In this document: in pieces, positions 12,601 to 27,600 of the stretch
How positions within the stretch are numbered: position 1 is the first letter of the stretch
Layout: the number at the start of each line of letters is the position of its first letter
Origin: Erythrocercus mccallii
Taxonomy: Eukaryota; Chordata; Aves; Passeriformes; Dicruridae
Direction: 5' to 3'
DNA length: 64,000 bases
NCBI GenBank assembly: GCA_013397435.1
Contig: VZRG01001323.1
Location: 62,001 to 126,000, forward strand
Translations under genes and position numbers: made by a program
The notes under the pieces: generated by a model
Told to the model about the DNA's origin: nothing
Database searches by the model: none
Seen by the model: the letters and a program-made list of their open reading frames with translations, nothing else

Positions 12601-15600
12601 GCTTTGTGCAGTTTGCTCAGAGATCTGTGGCAAGAGCTGCCAGGTAAAAGCTCCTTACAAAATGTTTAGGCAGGAGATCAGGGATTCTGTTAATTCCTGC
12701 TCATCTTAATCAGTCCAGGGCAGGAACTGGTGCACTGTGCAGCTTTAGGCTGGCCTAGAGTGGGGCTAGACTTACATAACCTGAGATCCTTGAATCTGCA
12801 TCTCCTCCTCTGACCTCATCTGCTGCTTTGCTCTCATCAGAACCCAATCATCTGACTCTGAAGTCTTAAACATAAAGTTAACAGTTTATTTAAAAACCTT
12901 CTTCTGGAAAAAATACTTGCTCCAATGGTCAGCCTTATAATCTTTTTGAGTCCAATTTTTTAAGGAAAGACTATCAAGTTCTAATTCTTATCTGATATAA
13001 AAATCACTTTTGTTAAAAACAAAAAAACTTTTCAGGGCACCTTAATTATGCTTGTTGACATATATATAGATATATAGATAAGATATAAATATATAGGTTT
13101 AAAAGTATATCTATATATATCTCAACTGCAATGCAAATACTAAAGCTTGTTCTGAAGTTAAAAAAATATCATTCAGATCTTAATTTTCTAAATAGGTTAA
13201 AATATTTAATCTTATTTCTAGATCTACTTAATGTATCTATTTACAAGATAATAGGAAGGTGTATGGAGTGCTTAGAAGCACTGTGACAAGTTCCAAATTA
13301 TAGACTCAGGAGACAAAGAATTGTGACACAATTTGCTCCAGCAAGGTGGGATAATTATAATGGAAGGGAGAACAAGGGGGAGGAAGGCTGCACATGAAAA
13401 AGCATCAGGGTGTTTCAAATAATAGACTCTAATTTATATTATAATGTTGCATATTTGCATAGTATTACCATGGTTATTAATGAACTCCATACTTTTATTT
13501 TGATGAAATGTCACATTCCGTGCACATAAACTGTGCTAAGATACTGCAGTTTAATTGAAGTGATAGGCAAATGTTGTTAAAGAGAGGCAGAAGGATTGGT
13601 TTATCGTATATTTGTTATGTGTTACTATGCTAATTTACTGATTTAGAAGGAGAAAATCTTTCAAAGAAAAAGCTGAGCCATATTTTACTGGAGCTGCATT
13701 CCCCAACCATGAAAGGAAATTATTTTTGTAATACATTTATGGTTTTCAAAACAGCAGTGCTAGGATTTTATATATACATATAAAATACATAGACTATTGA
13801 CTATGTCAGAGTATAAACTGTGTGAACTACATCTAACATATCCTCCCTAACAAAACTGATAGTTTCTTTGATTTATTTTAACCTTTTTATCAAGTGATGT
13901 CATAACTTGCATCTGATTATAATAATTGTCCCTTTTTTACCATTCAGGAAATTTTAAGTTTCGGGTTCCAGTCTCTAGACCTGAACTTGTACACTGACTC
14001 ATAGGATCTCCAAAGAAAAAATTATTTCACCTTTTTCAAATTGGTATTCAGATAAAGGATGATCAGCCTGAAAATGCTTTTTCAAGAGGAAAACCAGACA
14101 CACCTGGTGGAAATGCACTGCCTTGCCCACTCAGACTTTATGCCGTTTCAATATCTTCAGTTATCTTTTCAATATCTTCAATATCATAAAAGCATCACCA
14201 GAAAATTTTAGTGAAATCAAAGAAGTGCTTACAGAGACAAATTTTACAGAATCACTTTCAAAGGCTCTTAACCTTTAAAAACATCCCTCCAGAAAGGAAA
14301 TGTAAAAGAAAAAAGTGTATTTTGACAGTTTTCATTCTATGTATGTATCAGATGTATTTATGTTAAAATCAGAATGTATGATTAATTGTGACTTTTGCTT
14401 TTATTATCAAACAGGCTCTGTTTGCCTGGTTTTATTAAGAGCTAACTGGCTCCATGCTATCCCAAAACCTCTGATTCTCGCGGCAAAGCTGGAGCAGCAG
14501 CCAGAGACCTGACAGGCTCTGACAGCAGGGAGGTGCAGGATCCCACCTGGCACTCTGTGTTTTCCCAGAGGAGAATCCCAGAGCTCCTCTGGGGATTTTT
14601 CCCAAGTGGTCTCAAAGCTGTGATTGAGCCCCAGGTAGGACAGGGGTGACACCTCCAGGCCCTGGGGACCAGGAGCAGCCTGGAAGGAACCAGGGAGGGG
14701 AGCAGAGCATCCCACAGAGCTGCTGAGGTTCTTCACATCCACAATAATCAATTTATGGGTGATCTGAGAACGGGTTGAAAACCAGGCTGAACTGGGGAAG
14801 AGGTGCCTGGAGGTGGAGCTTTTATTCAGAGGATATTTAAAGCTTTTGCATGAAACATGGGACTGCAGCTCAATATTTAGGTTGTGGTGTTTTAAATGCC
14901 TTGAATGTGGCAAATTCCATGTAAGGTGCTTGAATTTCAGTCAGTGTTGTTTTCTTTCACCTCTTCAACCATATCTCCTGCTCTGCTCTTTTATATTCAG
15001 TGAAAATTGTAACAGTCTCAAAGTATCACCTACAGAAAAAGCTGTGTATGCACCCATGTGTTTATATATTTATACATATATTTATATATATGTATATTAC
15101 ACTGACTACTCACACAAATGGCAACATGAAGAAAAATTATTATAATTAAAAGAAATCTGTTTTTAAGATAAGTCAAAGTCATTACTTATGCAATATAAAC
15201 TGTTTAGTTAAAATTACATCCTGCGCCTATTAAATTTTGATCTGCATACATTATATCTGGATGTCATATTACAGAAAACAATTTCATTATACCTCTACCT
15301 GTAAGAAAAAATGCTGGAGGGGTTTCCACAAAAGAAATGAACTCTTCATATACTGTAGATATTTCATGCTTGGCTTTAGATCTTCAGGTGCTGGTATTTA
15401 CAAAAAACTGATTAGCACTTAGCTATTTTTCCCCATTATATTCATTATTTTTTATCTAGATGTTGGCTACAATAATTTGGCTTATTTTATTTTAGCCAAA
15501 TTTCTCCAGATTGCTTTATTAGCATAAAATCCTCCTTTGTTATGTTATTACTTACCTGCAGTAAGGTATGAGAACACCTGAAGTTATAGCTGAATATTTT

Positions 15601-18600
15601 TTTCATTCCACTCCTTTGAATACGTAAAAAGCTCAGATCTTATATTGTCAAATGGATACAGAATTTGCTCAATTATTTTAAAATGGAAGTTCAAACCAGA
15701 ATATACAAAACAGGCAGAGGTTTTTTTTAGCTGGAATGGTGACACTAGCACAAGGCAGGAAGGTTCATGGTGAATGTGTGTTTAGCTATTTCTGTGTTTT
15801 GGGTTTATGATGTCAAAAAGAGGAAATATCTGTTTGGAGGCAGATTTCCTATATTTCAGTTTCCAAAATTCCAATTTTAACTATAGGGAGTATCCAACAA
15901 CGTCCCTCTTACACTGTATCGTCTCTACACTAGGAAAAACAAGAGTCTGCTTTGGGTTTCTCAGAAAAAAAATCAGCGTTTTCTCCTGTCATCTGAATTC
16001 TACTGTTTCTGACAGCAGCCACCTGTTTTCTGTACTTCAGAAAACCTGATCAAGTGTGAGAGCCCTGTGGGGATCTGTTCCCTCACCCCCTCCAATAACC
16101 CCAGCCACCAGCACAGCAGCTCAGACCCAACAGGAGAGGGGAGCTAGGACAGAGAGTCTAGAAATGGGGAAATCAGAGGGGAAATAGCTGCATTTAGGAG
16201 CTTCTGCAGGCAGCCAGCGGAGTTATCTTTCCACCAAATCAGTTGCACACCTCACTAAGAAGTGCCACTGAGGGCACAGCTTCATCTCCTGGCATTTTGC
16301 TAATGATATTCTCCCACAATGAGCTTGTCTGCCTCTGATATCACACTTGTGTTTAATTTCTGCCTCCTGAAATCCTTCTTCCCAGCTTCTGTCATGGAAT
16401 GGGGCGTGAGGAATTTCTGAGCTCCAGCCTGAAACATAGGATCAGTCACTGAACAAATCAGATAATCTGTGTAGCTCTTTTGAGTGTATGCAGGTAATAG
16501 TGCTGTCAGTGCAGATACAGAAGTGCTTACTGTTTGATCTGTGCTTTTATAACTTAAATATTTAACAGGTTTTCTAGTCATCTCTTTCTGTGTTCAAGGT
16601 ATGCTGTTACTTTGGCAGTTTCTGCAATGCTCCTGCCCAGGTCTCTTTTTCTGAAATGAAGCATTGATGACTTTAGGCAGCTTTCTATTTTCATTAAGCA
16701 GCTTCCTGATCCAGATTTCAGGATAATTTGACAAATTATGTGGCTGTGTGGTTCTAGACAGGCATCATCTGGGGTTGTTTTGGCAGTCAGGATTCATTCT
16801 CTAAACTCGTATATCCATTTCCACTAATTGAGTCATGATGGAACAACCTGAAGAATTATGAAACAAAACCCAGGAATGGAGCAACCTTTTCTTGTTTATT
16901 TTTCCCCTGCTCTTGTAATGAAAAATAATCCTGCCTATGCTAATGGCACCCTCTTGTCCCTTTTAGAGGCTTTCTCTTTTATTTTTTCTCTTTCTTTTTA
17001 AACCAGGAATTATATCTAGGATTTACAATGCAAAAAAGAAATCACCTGAATGTCCTGCCAGGAGACAGAATTTTCAAGGCTCAGGAGCACCATTTTCATG
17101 GCATGGCTCATGAGAGCAGCACACATTTAACACAGGGGGAGCAGAATATGTAGCTGTGAAAGCTGAAGTCTGGCCTGGCAGCTGTGATAATGATTTAGCC
17201 TGGCAGCTCTGAGACTTTCTCAGTTACACCATGGACATGAGGTGCCTACAGGAATTAGAGATCTGGATACTGGCAGTGCCATCCACAAGGCTCCTCTCCT
17301 TCTCAGTCATTGCCAGAAACTGCAATTCTTTGTTTTTAAACGTGTCCACTGAATTATAATTGATGCAGTTTAAATTTGGGGGGTACCCATTTTCTGGCTC
17401 TTTTCTCCTCTGGAACAATCTCCTCCGTTCCTCGTTACTTTGGTTGCTGACTATGGAAGCCCAAAAAAAGCCACAAGTTCCTTCAGTCCTCTCCTAATAT
17501 GCTGCCACAGTGGGATTTGATGGCATCAAAACATTAGGACGCAACGATAGTTTCCTTTTGAGGTTTGTTTTGTAAGCACATTTTTCCCATTTGATAGTTG
17601 ATTACAGTTGTTTGATTTAAAAATTAAAATCTTGGATTTAGTCATTCTTAAATCTAGAGCAACCCAATGTCTCTGTCTTCTACAAAGGCATAGATTTACT
17701 CTCACTTTCATACTATTTTATGTCTTCCCCTTTATTGTGCCCCACTCAGTCTCAGGTAAACCACTAACTTGCACCAGCACTTTGACTGTGTTGAAAAATT
17801 TCCTTCCATCTTCTGATTATCATTATGGATATATTTAATCTACATTCTGCTGTATTTTAATTTTTATATTGACACTAATTGAGATTGTCATTGGCATGTA
17901 AGCAGTAAACTTCAAGATAAAGCAAAGAACTTGTTCACCAGGTGGATTTCCTCACATACATTTCCTGCTAAGTCGTCTGTGTTTTCCAGGGACTGGAGAA
18001 GATCTCTCTGTCTGATTACACTTGCTAGGATCCAAAATACTCTCTGGTATTTATAGATTCAGTGATCAAACCATGTCCTTTCCTGCTTGACTCCTCTTAA
18101 AAGTAAAGTGACAGGTTTCCAGAGCTTTTGGGCTATAACAAGTTATTGGGAGAGGGTTGTTTTGTTTTGGGGTTTTTTTGCTTCTTTCCATGGGAATAAA
18201 AACCAGGAGGATCTAGTTTATCATCCTTGTAATATGTTGCTGAGTGTGCAGAATAAAACCTGTTCTGAGGGGAAACCAGGCCCTGCCCAGCTGGTTGAGA
18301 GCTGGAAAAGGCATCCCAATGCATCCACTTAGTCATCATCTTGGCAGGAGTGGAAGTCGAAAGGAAAATAGAGCAGGGGAGGGAATTCCTTAAGTGCTTT
18401 AATAAAAGATTAGATGTGATATTAAACAGATGAGGCACTAATATCACATCCAGATTGTTCTTTAAACCTTTCCAAAAGAGAATGACTTTCTTTGGTGACA
18501 CTGTTGCTAACAATGCCACATTTGTTCTTGGAAAAAAGTTGAGGAGAGTTTTTTCTAATCTGTAGCAATTTAGTCTTGAACTGGATGGTCTGGCCCCTGC

Positions 18601-21600
18601 CACCATGTTTTAGCTGTGATACAGGCCTAACAATTAAATTAATTTTCTCTCTGGTATTTAAATCTAATTCTTTGCAGTCAGCTAAGGTAGTCAGCTAAGG
18701 TTTCATTTCTCATAGGTTTCCCTGCAAGCTGAAGGCAAGGCCTTGATTTATTTCTCAGAGTGAACTTTGACAGGGAGAATGGCTGGCAGGGAAGGCACTG
18801 TCCCCTGTGCCAGCTGTCAGAGGTCCCAACCCCTTCAAGTGTTTGTGCTTTGCTTTCCATACAACCCCAATTTATAGTCTTATCATTGGTCAGTATATTT
18901 CCCTTCTCTGGACTTGAAAATCATTACTTCTAGTACAAACATCCATGTTAGCATCTGTCAAGAAGTATATTCTTTTCATTTTTTTAATCTGTGCTTTGAG
19001 GAAGAAGTTTAGGCAAAAATATTAATGTGTGATATTCATGATCAGTCATCCTTTAATATAGGCATAGTTGAAATTAACAGAATTAATCAATTCAGACTCT
19101 GAGTGTTGATTTTGTTTAAATGCTCATTAAATTCTTTTATGTCCTACATCCTGTGGGGGCTGCAAGAAATCTGGGTTCAGTTCAGTGTGTTTGAGACTTT
19201 CTGTGTGAATTTGAATTATTTAATGGATTTGAGCTATCTTTGTACTTGTTATCTGGGTCTAAGTGGGGAATAGACCTGGTGATAAAAGGACTGAGACATG
19301 GATGAAGGAATGTGGATAAAGGGAAAGGGGACTTGTGGTTGGAAACTTTCAGCTAGACGCAACCCTTCTCCCGCCGCCAGAGCTAGAACAATGGACAAAA
19401 ATCCACTCAGAACTCGTAAATATGAAACCCTGTCTCTGGCTGGAGTCTCTGAGCCACGAGCAGCTGTTCCTGCATGTTCTCTGCTCAGACTCTTCCCTGA
19501 GCAGCTGTGGGAGAGCAGGAGGCTTTGCTCTGACCTGGTTTGATGTTCCCGTGTCCCAATCCACGTGGGACAGCTGCTCTCCAGCAGCAGCAGGGTTCGG
19601 GAGAGGCTGTTCCTGTGCAAGCCTCTCAGCAAGGCCATGTTCCACTTTATTCCTGATTCACAGGGCAGGGGAAGGGGATGTTCAGCTCAGGTGAAGGAAT
19701 TCCAGGCGCTGGGATCCAGTGCAGTGGGACTGCTGCAGACCGAGGTGACAGACACCCATGGGTCACAGCAGAGAGGGGACACTGCATTCCCTCAGCTGCA
19801 CTTCCAAGGAATGGGACAGACCTGGAGACTCAGCACGTGGGATCCTGTTTGCCTTTCCCTCAGGGACGTGGCTGAACCCACGTGAGCTGTGTTGGACTGT
19901 GAGTGCTGTGTCCCAGACTGGGTCCATCCCATGCGTCCCAACCCAAATATTCCTGTTTCATCCCAATCCAGGTACACACAACCACCCCCTCAGCCAAGGC
20001 AATCCAGAATGTTTCTCCTCACAGTTTAGTTCATGTAGCTGACCACACACTCTACCAATCTTCTTCTTTCCCTTAGAATTATGGTCTGGAGACTGAAAAC
20101 CTGAGAACTCTGTCTCACAAGCTGAACGCCTCAGCCAAAAATCTTCAGAACTTTATAACGGGTAGGAGGAGGAGTGGCCATTACGATGGCAGGGCCTCCA
20201 GACGACTGCCAAATGATTTTCTTACCTCTGTAGTTGACCTGATTGGTGCTGCCAAGAACTTACTCGCCTGGCTGGACAGGTAATTAACTGTTCCTCAATC
20301 CCATGTGCATGAGAATAATACTTTGAGGAGTTTTGTATTTGTTCTTTCTCTGCCTCTTGTGCTCTTTTATTCTAATATTAAAATGGCAGGTCTGGAATTC
20401 TAGCTCTAAATTTTTAGAAATTTGTGAAATATTGGAAGTGAAATTTAGTACCCCTCTCTGCCAGGAGAGTGTTAAAATTTGCTCTAGATAACTTTTGAGA
20501 TTCTTTCTGTTGGATTTTGTGCGAAATGAATATTTCTGTGCTATTCTCACTTCCACAACTGGTAACATCATCAGAAATTTCATCATGAAGGACAAGGAAG
20601 GAAAGTTTGTGGAGTTTGAGCTGTCTTTCAGCCATCAAAAAGACACAGAAAAGCAATTAAGAATGTTCAAAATGGACAATAGTACTTGCTTAGTCTGAGA
20701 ATTAAATGTTCTTATTTATCAGGAGTAGGCTGGATGTGTTAGGTACAGTTGCGATGGTTAATGCTCAACAACCAGCCACTGGTGTTTTATGTTTATGAAC
20801 TGAGAATTTGATTTAAAGTGTCTCTGTGATATGGTGATATGGTGATATGGACTCTGTGACTGTGGGAAGACAGAAACCAAAACATAAAACAGCATTTTTC
20901 TTGTTTGGAAAAAACAAACATAGGCTTGTTTTTTCTTTGTAGATATAGCAGTGAATAGCTTTATCTGGAATCTGAATGCTCTGGAATATAGAAGTGGCAC
21001 CTTAGAAATCACAGTGAGAGTGAATCACCCTCCTTTACAGGATTTGTATAATCCTGGTGACATCTTCCTAACCTAATGCCAGCAGTCATATTCTCTCAGG
21101 CTATGACCTTGTCAGTTCTTATAAATTCAAACAGGGTCAGATTCAGCCAGAATTTGGAAGTCCTGAAGAGAATCTGAGTGTGCAGGAAGCTGTGACTAAG
21201 TAAGCATTATTGTGCTCTCTGAATTAAGGTGCCGATTACTGCTGAGGAGAGTTGTCACCAGAAATGCCATCTTTTTAACAAGCAGTACAAAGAAAATCTG
21301 GGCTGCTTATGGTTATTTGAATGCTCCCATTTCTACTCTCCATAAGAGCAAGAACTTCTGATGTTCTGGCCAAAATCCAGTTAACATCCTGCCTGCATTT
21401 TTCCTTGTTTCAAAGGTGTACGTTACAAAAGCTGTGTGACTTGCTGCTGGAGATTAAAATGATTTGGCATTTCTGTGCTGTAGAACTGATCCCTGAATTA
21501 CATATATTTGCCTATAGTGTAAATTGTGGTCCCTAATGCTTCATAAACCTGTCCTTCCCCTGCCTCAGGTCTCCGTTTGTTAGCGTGACAGAATATTCAC

Positions 21601-24600
21601 TGCTGAAAAACAACATTGTTCAACTGTGCCTGGAACTAACAACCATTGTGCAACAGGTAGGAGTGACACTCTGGTCTGAGTCCTGCTGCTTAAAAACTGC
21701 AATAGTAAAAATAACTACAGCTTTAACAGCACCAGAAAAGTTGTTACAGCATTACCTCTCTATTCTTTCCATATCCTCATTTTTGGGGAGGGACAGGAAG
21801 ATTTTTGGACTTTGGGGATCCTCCTGGATAGATTGAAGGATGATGTGAAATTAAAAACAATCCACTTTGCTCTTGAGTGGACAATTCCATGTCAGGTGAT
21901 TTACCACCATGCAAGTGTTAAACAGAAGAGTAAAGCCACAGTGGGAAACAGCTTAACTACAGCTAACAGGTTATTCCAGATAAAAATATGAATGATCCAA
22001 AATGTTTTGTGGACGCGTTCTTAAAATACATACAAATACATCTAGAATTGGCTCTGTGGTTTCTTCACTGAAAGGAGAGCCAGTAGCATGGAAGTTTTTT
22101 AGGGATGAACATGAAATATTCATAACATTAAACCAACAAACTACAGAACAGATAATGGTAGCAGTGTTATCATCACTGACTCATTAGTTAATTGTAATAT
22201 GGTGCAGTCCTCAAGTACATAAAAATAATTTATCTGGTCTTTAGTTCTATATAATATATAGAATCATAGAATATCCTGGGTTGGAAGGGACCCACCAGAA
22301 TCATCAAGTCCAACTCCTGGCCCTGCACAGACTCCCCAAAAATCCCACCTTGTGCCTGAGACCGTTGTCCAAGCACTCCCTGAAGTCAGGCTTAGAGCTG
22401 TGACCCCTATAACAATATAATAATATAATAATAATGTAATAATAAATTAATAAAATAGTAAAATAGTCTCTGGCAGCATCAGCCCCTGAAGTAAGACAAG
22501 AGGTGACACACAGGTACTTAAAGACTGAGGGTAAATTAGTCTTATAAATATTTACAATGACCCACTCCCCTTGTGAGCAGATAAAATATTGATGAGAGAG
22601 AAGAGTGCTACTGGAATATGTGGAGAGGTCAGAGAACAGGCTGTCTTGGAATAAAGAAAAGGAGAAAGATGAAAGGGTTGGAGGAGGGATAGGAGGAAGA
22701 AAGCTTAGCCTAAGCTCCAGTTTTATAGGGACTTTAGGCTGTGCCCGTCTCCAATGCAGAGGACTCCCCTGTGCTGCCACAGATTTCCATGCACCCTTCC
22801 ATCAGACCAATCACAGAACTCAATTTCAAATGCTTTTTCAAGCAGTAGTGGAATTCTGAAAACCTATTTTTCCCCGTCCACTTCAATCTTATTTCAGTTC
22901 TTGGAGCAAAGGAACTAAGGCTGATAAATATGTCATTGTATTTTACACTATTATCCTTAATTTGTAATATTCAGCTTTATTCCTCCCAGAAATCTTGTCC
23001 TTTATGCATTTTTGCAGCAGAAAACAAAGACCTTTTTTCTCTTTTTTTAGTTTAGAAATTCCTATGTCGGCATTTAATTATTTATGTGTCTTTATTAAGC
23101 TTTCTCTTACAAGGTGCTTATAGCACTAGGCTATTTTTGATTTACAGACTAAGCAAAATGAACTTCTCTACAGTATAAAAAGTCCAGGTTCTGATTCTGT
23201 CCTTCAGCTGATACTGCACTTTGTTTGTGAGTTTGGTTTTTCCCTGTGGTCCAGGTGAAAATAGAGTAATTTTGAATTGCTCTCTCCACTTCTGTCGTTC
23301 ATGTCCCAGCTTTTGGCAGATGAAGTTCTGTTCTCCTCTGCCAGCAATAGTTTGGTTCTTTATTTTTTCCACTTCTTCGGCTCCAGTCCCACAGCTGTCC
23401 TCCTTTGGACAACTTAAAAACAATCTTTTAGCATAAATTCCAAGTCATTCCAATATGAAAAATGCTTAGTTAGGTCTTCAGGTTACTAATCAAGTTTTGT
23501 CTTTTCTTTATCTTGTTGTCAGATCTGTCTTTCTTAACTGTTGTCTCTTAAGATCTTTTTATGTTGTATTAAACTTAGCACCAAAGAACAGATAAAACCA
23601 AATCAGTCTTAGAGAGGCAGCTTTACTGTTGCTGAATCTGAGGAAAATTGATCTTAATGTGTGAAAGCAAAAATGTCTCACCTAAACCAAGACTGCAGGC
23701 TCAGCTGCAGGCTGGAATATGAATTGAAAGACATAACTAATAAAGTGCATGGAAACCTGAGTCTCAGATCCTTTCAGATACTCCTTGTTTTATGAATTAT
23801 ATACACTTTAAACACCTCATTCAGCCAGAGTGAAAGTAGCAGTCAAGGGTACAGATTTGGCACATTAAGTGAGGAATGTCTTTGACATTTTGTGCAAATT
23901 GAGCATGTTTTGTGTGCACTACTTGCAGCTGCCACTCCAGGTGAATTTTCTTTAACAGGGGACATTACCCTGTAACCTTAGTTTAATATAGAAAGTGCTT
24001 CTGAATCTTCATGCTTGGATGTCCTGTGTGATCTGAGTGGCATAACCTTAGATAAAGTTTATTTTAATGTATTATTATTATTTGCATACCATGCAAATGC
24101 TATGATGAATAGTCATTTGTTTAACTATAAACAGCTTCTGCTCATGCTGGTTAAAAGAAAACCTCATTCTCTAAGTTTAGAGTTTTACAGCTGTCCATTT
24201 TTGTTTGGAAATGCACTTTATTCTGCTCAGTTTTCTTAACCCTTTTGATCACCTTCACTAAGCTACTATAAAAGGATTATGTCATGCACAGAGCTGCAGA
24301 AACCTTCTGATTTTGAGGTGCAATGTCTCATCAAAATGTGTTTATAATAATATGAAAAAAGCACATTAGAACAGGATATATGAGATATTTGGGTTCTCTG
24401 CTTCACTTTGAGTTACAACTCAGTTTCAAAGCGCACTCACTCTCTGGCCTGCTCTGAAATGGAATCCACCAGAATAACTGAATTAAATTTGGGTTTGGTC
24501 ATGCTTTAGCACCAAGGCTGCCCTGAGGGAGAGACAACTGAAGGAACTAGGGAAGAATAGGTTTGGATTTTTGTTCATAAAATGCAGCCATTGGTTAATT

Positions 24601-27600
24601 TTTTATTGGGTAGAAAGAGTTCTCCAGTCCTAGTGGCAGCTGGGATTCTAATTTTCCCTCATTATGTCAAAGATGTTTAAATCTGAGATAGATGCTTTTG
24701 ATACTCTCATTGACCTGAAGAACAAACTTTCTCTCAACAAAAAGTGTCTGTGTCTTACCAAAGGATGTCAGCACAATTCAGCCTAACTTTTTCCAAAAGA
24801 AACCAAACAAAAATTTGCTTGTTCTCATCTTTTTTACTGTCTAATTAACCTCACTGAGATAAATTCAGACAACTTATAATGGATTTTTGCCCTATTTTTA
24901 GACAAATAATGTGTTTAAGATGAAACATGGATTTTCTGGTTTTTTAAAGCCATCTAGTTTGCACTGCAATTGATAGGAATCATTGTTTCTTAGTAAGTTT
25001 TGTACCTGGTGTAAATTTTAAATTAGCCTCCCCTGAGAAGGTGGTTGGACCAGATAACCTCCAGAGGCCCCTTCCACCAGAATTATCCTGTGATTCAGCA
25101 GCTGCCATGCAAAACCTGGGTGCTATTTTCAGTTTGAGCTTTGCAGACTTCAGCTTTCAGCCCCTCAATCTTATTTTGCTTGCATTTGCTAAAGAACATT
25201 TCATCAAACATCTGTTCACTCTTTTCTAAAAATACACCCTGATCAAGTCTCTACCTTCAGACCAAGTAAAATGAGTTACTTCTGTGCATTTTCCATTGTA
25301 TATTTGCCTAATTCCAGAGTGATCTCTTTCTTTTGAATATCTGAATTTCAGAAGTGTTTTATTTTATGCACACCAGCAATGTATTTTGAAATATCACTTT
25401 GTCATATCCACCACCCAAAGACTGCTATAGAACTTTCCTGTGGTGTTGTAGTGGGAAATGCTCCTTTGTAGGGTCTCAGTTTCTTTTCAGTAGTTGACAT
25501 AATTCATGCTGATTTAATGAACTAAATATTTTACATTTTCTAATTGTTAGTTAACCATCCTCAAGAACTTGCCATAAAACATTCCTTATGGTATCTGCAA
25601 ATCTTTTGTGGTACTTGCATTTTTTCCTTCTTTTGGAATTGGAAAGTGCAATTTTGACTAGAGCATGGAGGAGCACAAGTCCCACTGACCTTTTCTCTTT
25701 ATGAATATGCAGAGGAGCAGTTTCACTTCATCAGAGGCAAAGGTGTGATGCACCTTTGAATTTTGGATGTTCAGGACAGTGCAGTCCTTGCCTGCTTCGC
25801 AACACTACTGCTGTAACTGGCTTTGTAGTTCCTGGGGTTTATCCTTTTATAGAGGGGAAATAGAACACAGCTACTAATTTATTGGTTATTTTAAACTTTA
25901 AGAATAAATATTTTTATCAGATCATCTTGCTACTGGAGAATGTAGAAAGAATGTGACTGTAACTATTATTTATTTTCTAAGAAAAATAGATCAACACCCT
26001 ATAAATGGTAGTCCTGGAAGATTATTTTTTTAATGAGATCCTTAGTGCATTGCTATGTATCAGAGAAAAATAAATAAGAAGGATATTGTGACCTACATAT
26101 CTTAATATTTTAGTATACCACTGTAAGTGCTTTTAACCTCTCAGTTAAACTAGTCTGATGTATTTTTTAAAAAAGTCAATATGCATCTATTTTGGAAGGA
26201 ATCCCAAAGCCATTAACATTTTTCATGCTAATGTAATTTTGAACATAAGTACAGCTAACATTAATTCTGCTCTACAAAACAGTAAAATTTCAGTTTTACT
26301 ATACAAAAGTCTTCTACTCTTTGACCTGAAGTAATTAAGTTTGTTTAGAGAGAGGTTCATATTGTATTTCTAGCACAGAAATTAAAGAAATAATTTAGGC
26401 ATGAATGTTAGCTCTGAAGCCCTGTTGTGATCATTTTGTTCTCTTGGTACATGGAGGGTTAAAAGGAGATGTTGGATGAGTTGTTTGAAGTGTGCAAAAC
26501 TTGTAGGAAAAACTGCCTTGGGCACTGCCAGCCAAACTGACTAATTGAATTCTTTTTTGTGCTGTAGAAAATAACAGTATGAATACAGAGGAAACATCAA
26601 AGGGATACTTGACCATGAAATGCTAATATAAGGTCTTCTGTGTTGCTTGCTCCCAATCTTCTGATTTTGACTTTCTTATTCTGTAGCAATATTTTTTTAA
26701 ACTGTAGTCACTTAGAAATTAATTTCTCCACAGGAGTAGCAATCCTCCAAAATAAACATTGACCTTCAGAGATGAGAGGGGGCAGCTCCTTGGGCTGGGG
26801 ATTTGGAGCAGCTGCCTCAGAGGGGCTTGGGGAAAAAATCCTCGAAGGGACACCCAAGGGACAAGGTTTGGAAGGTGGATGGGAATAGCCAAGGGTTTGG
26901 GCTGCTGGAGAAGGGAAGCAGAGAATTCCAGAGGGTGTCCCAGCCCAAACTGAGTGTTCAGAGTACAGGGAATGAAGGGGTTGGAATTGTTTTTCGGGAG
27001 ATCTGAAGCAATTAACTCTTATTGCTAATGTATTAAGATCCAGTAAAAAGGAAATCTTGAGAACTACAGGGAATCTCAAGCTGTTTGAAGGGATATTACA
27101 GAATGTTCTGAGTTGGAAGGGACCCACATAGCAAGTCCAACTCTTAAGCCCATATAGGGACAAACCCCTCAGCCTTGGTGTTGCCATTACCAGGCTCTTA
27201 CCAACTGAGGGAATCCTAAGTTACTTGAAGGGACATCTCAGGTATTATCAGCAAGTTAAATTTTACTTGAAAGCTTATTCAAGGAGAAAATACTAGATGA
27301 AGAAGACAGGTTTTTAAATTATCCCATATCTTGCTCTGTAGAAAGCCTTTTCCAATATGGAATAGCACTTGGAGAAGGATTTAAGGATTTCCCAGTGTAA
27401 TAAGGGAGGAAGGAGCAAGTCTAGGGGCTGAAAGGGAATCAAGACTTGGGGAGACCCTGTTCTAATCTCACTGTACTTGGAAGAGATATTTTCAGTATTT
27501 CCCTTTTTATTTTATGTTTTAGCAGAATATAACCTGAGACTTGGAGTGGCAGGAGGAGGCGGGGCAGAGCTGCAGGGGATGGTTCAAACCCCTTTGCCAT

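Larger units (their letters stand above)
607..20076 (+). other. Intron 2 (about 19.5 kb)
   Basis: This is the largest intron in the window, bounded by gtaagt and cttcttctttcccttag. It is AT-rich with scattered GC-richer islands (about 1620-1930, 2950-3500, 8900-9240, 14450-14830, 19300-20000) that hold no recognisable gene. It contains an A15 run at 11448, an AT-rich inverted repeat near 13062-13118, a TA-rich stretch near 15055-15105 and a 13-bp tandem duplication near 18677-18702. Segment 9940-10280 is a candidate noncoding regulatory element. None of the short reading frames has splice or homology support. Confidence 0.75.

Noticed and set aside
14407..14913. Longest minus-strand frame in intron 2 (168 residues)
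   Set aside because: Lies in a GC-richer island where stops are rarer; no family resemblance, no paired splice sites or poly(A) signal that would support a gene.
19249..20042. Several overlapping frames on both strands just before exon 3
   Set aside because: Overlap in multiple frames of a GC-rich island; the real exon begins at 20077 and none of these splice to it sensibly.
22304..22780. Minus-strand 158-residue frame
   Set aside because: Begins in intronic sequence and runs across a CR1 fragment and an AT-rich repeat; no recognisable domain.
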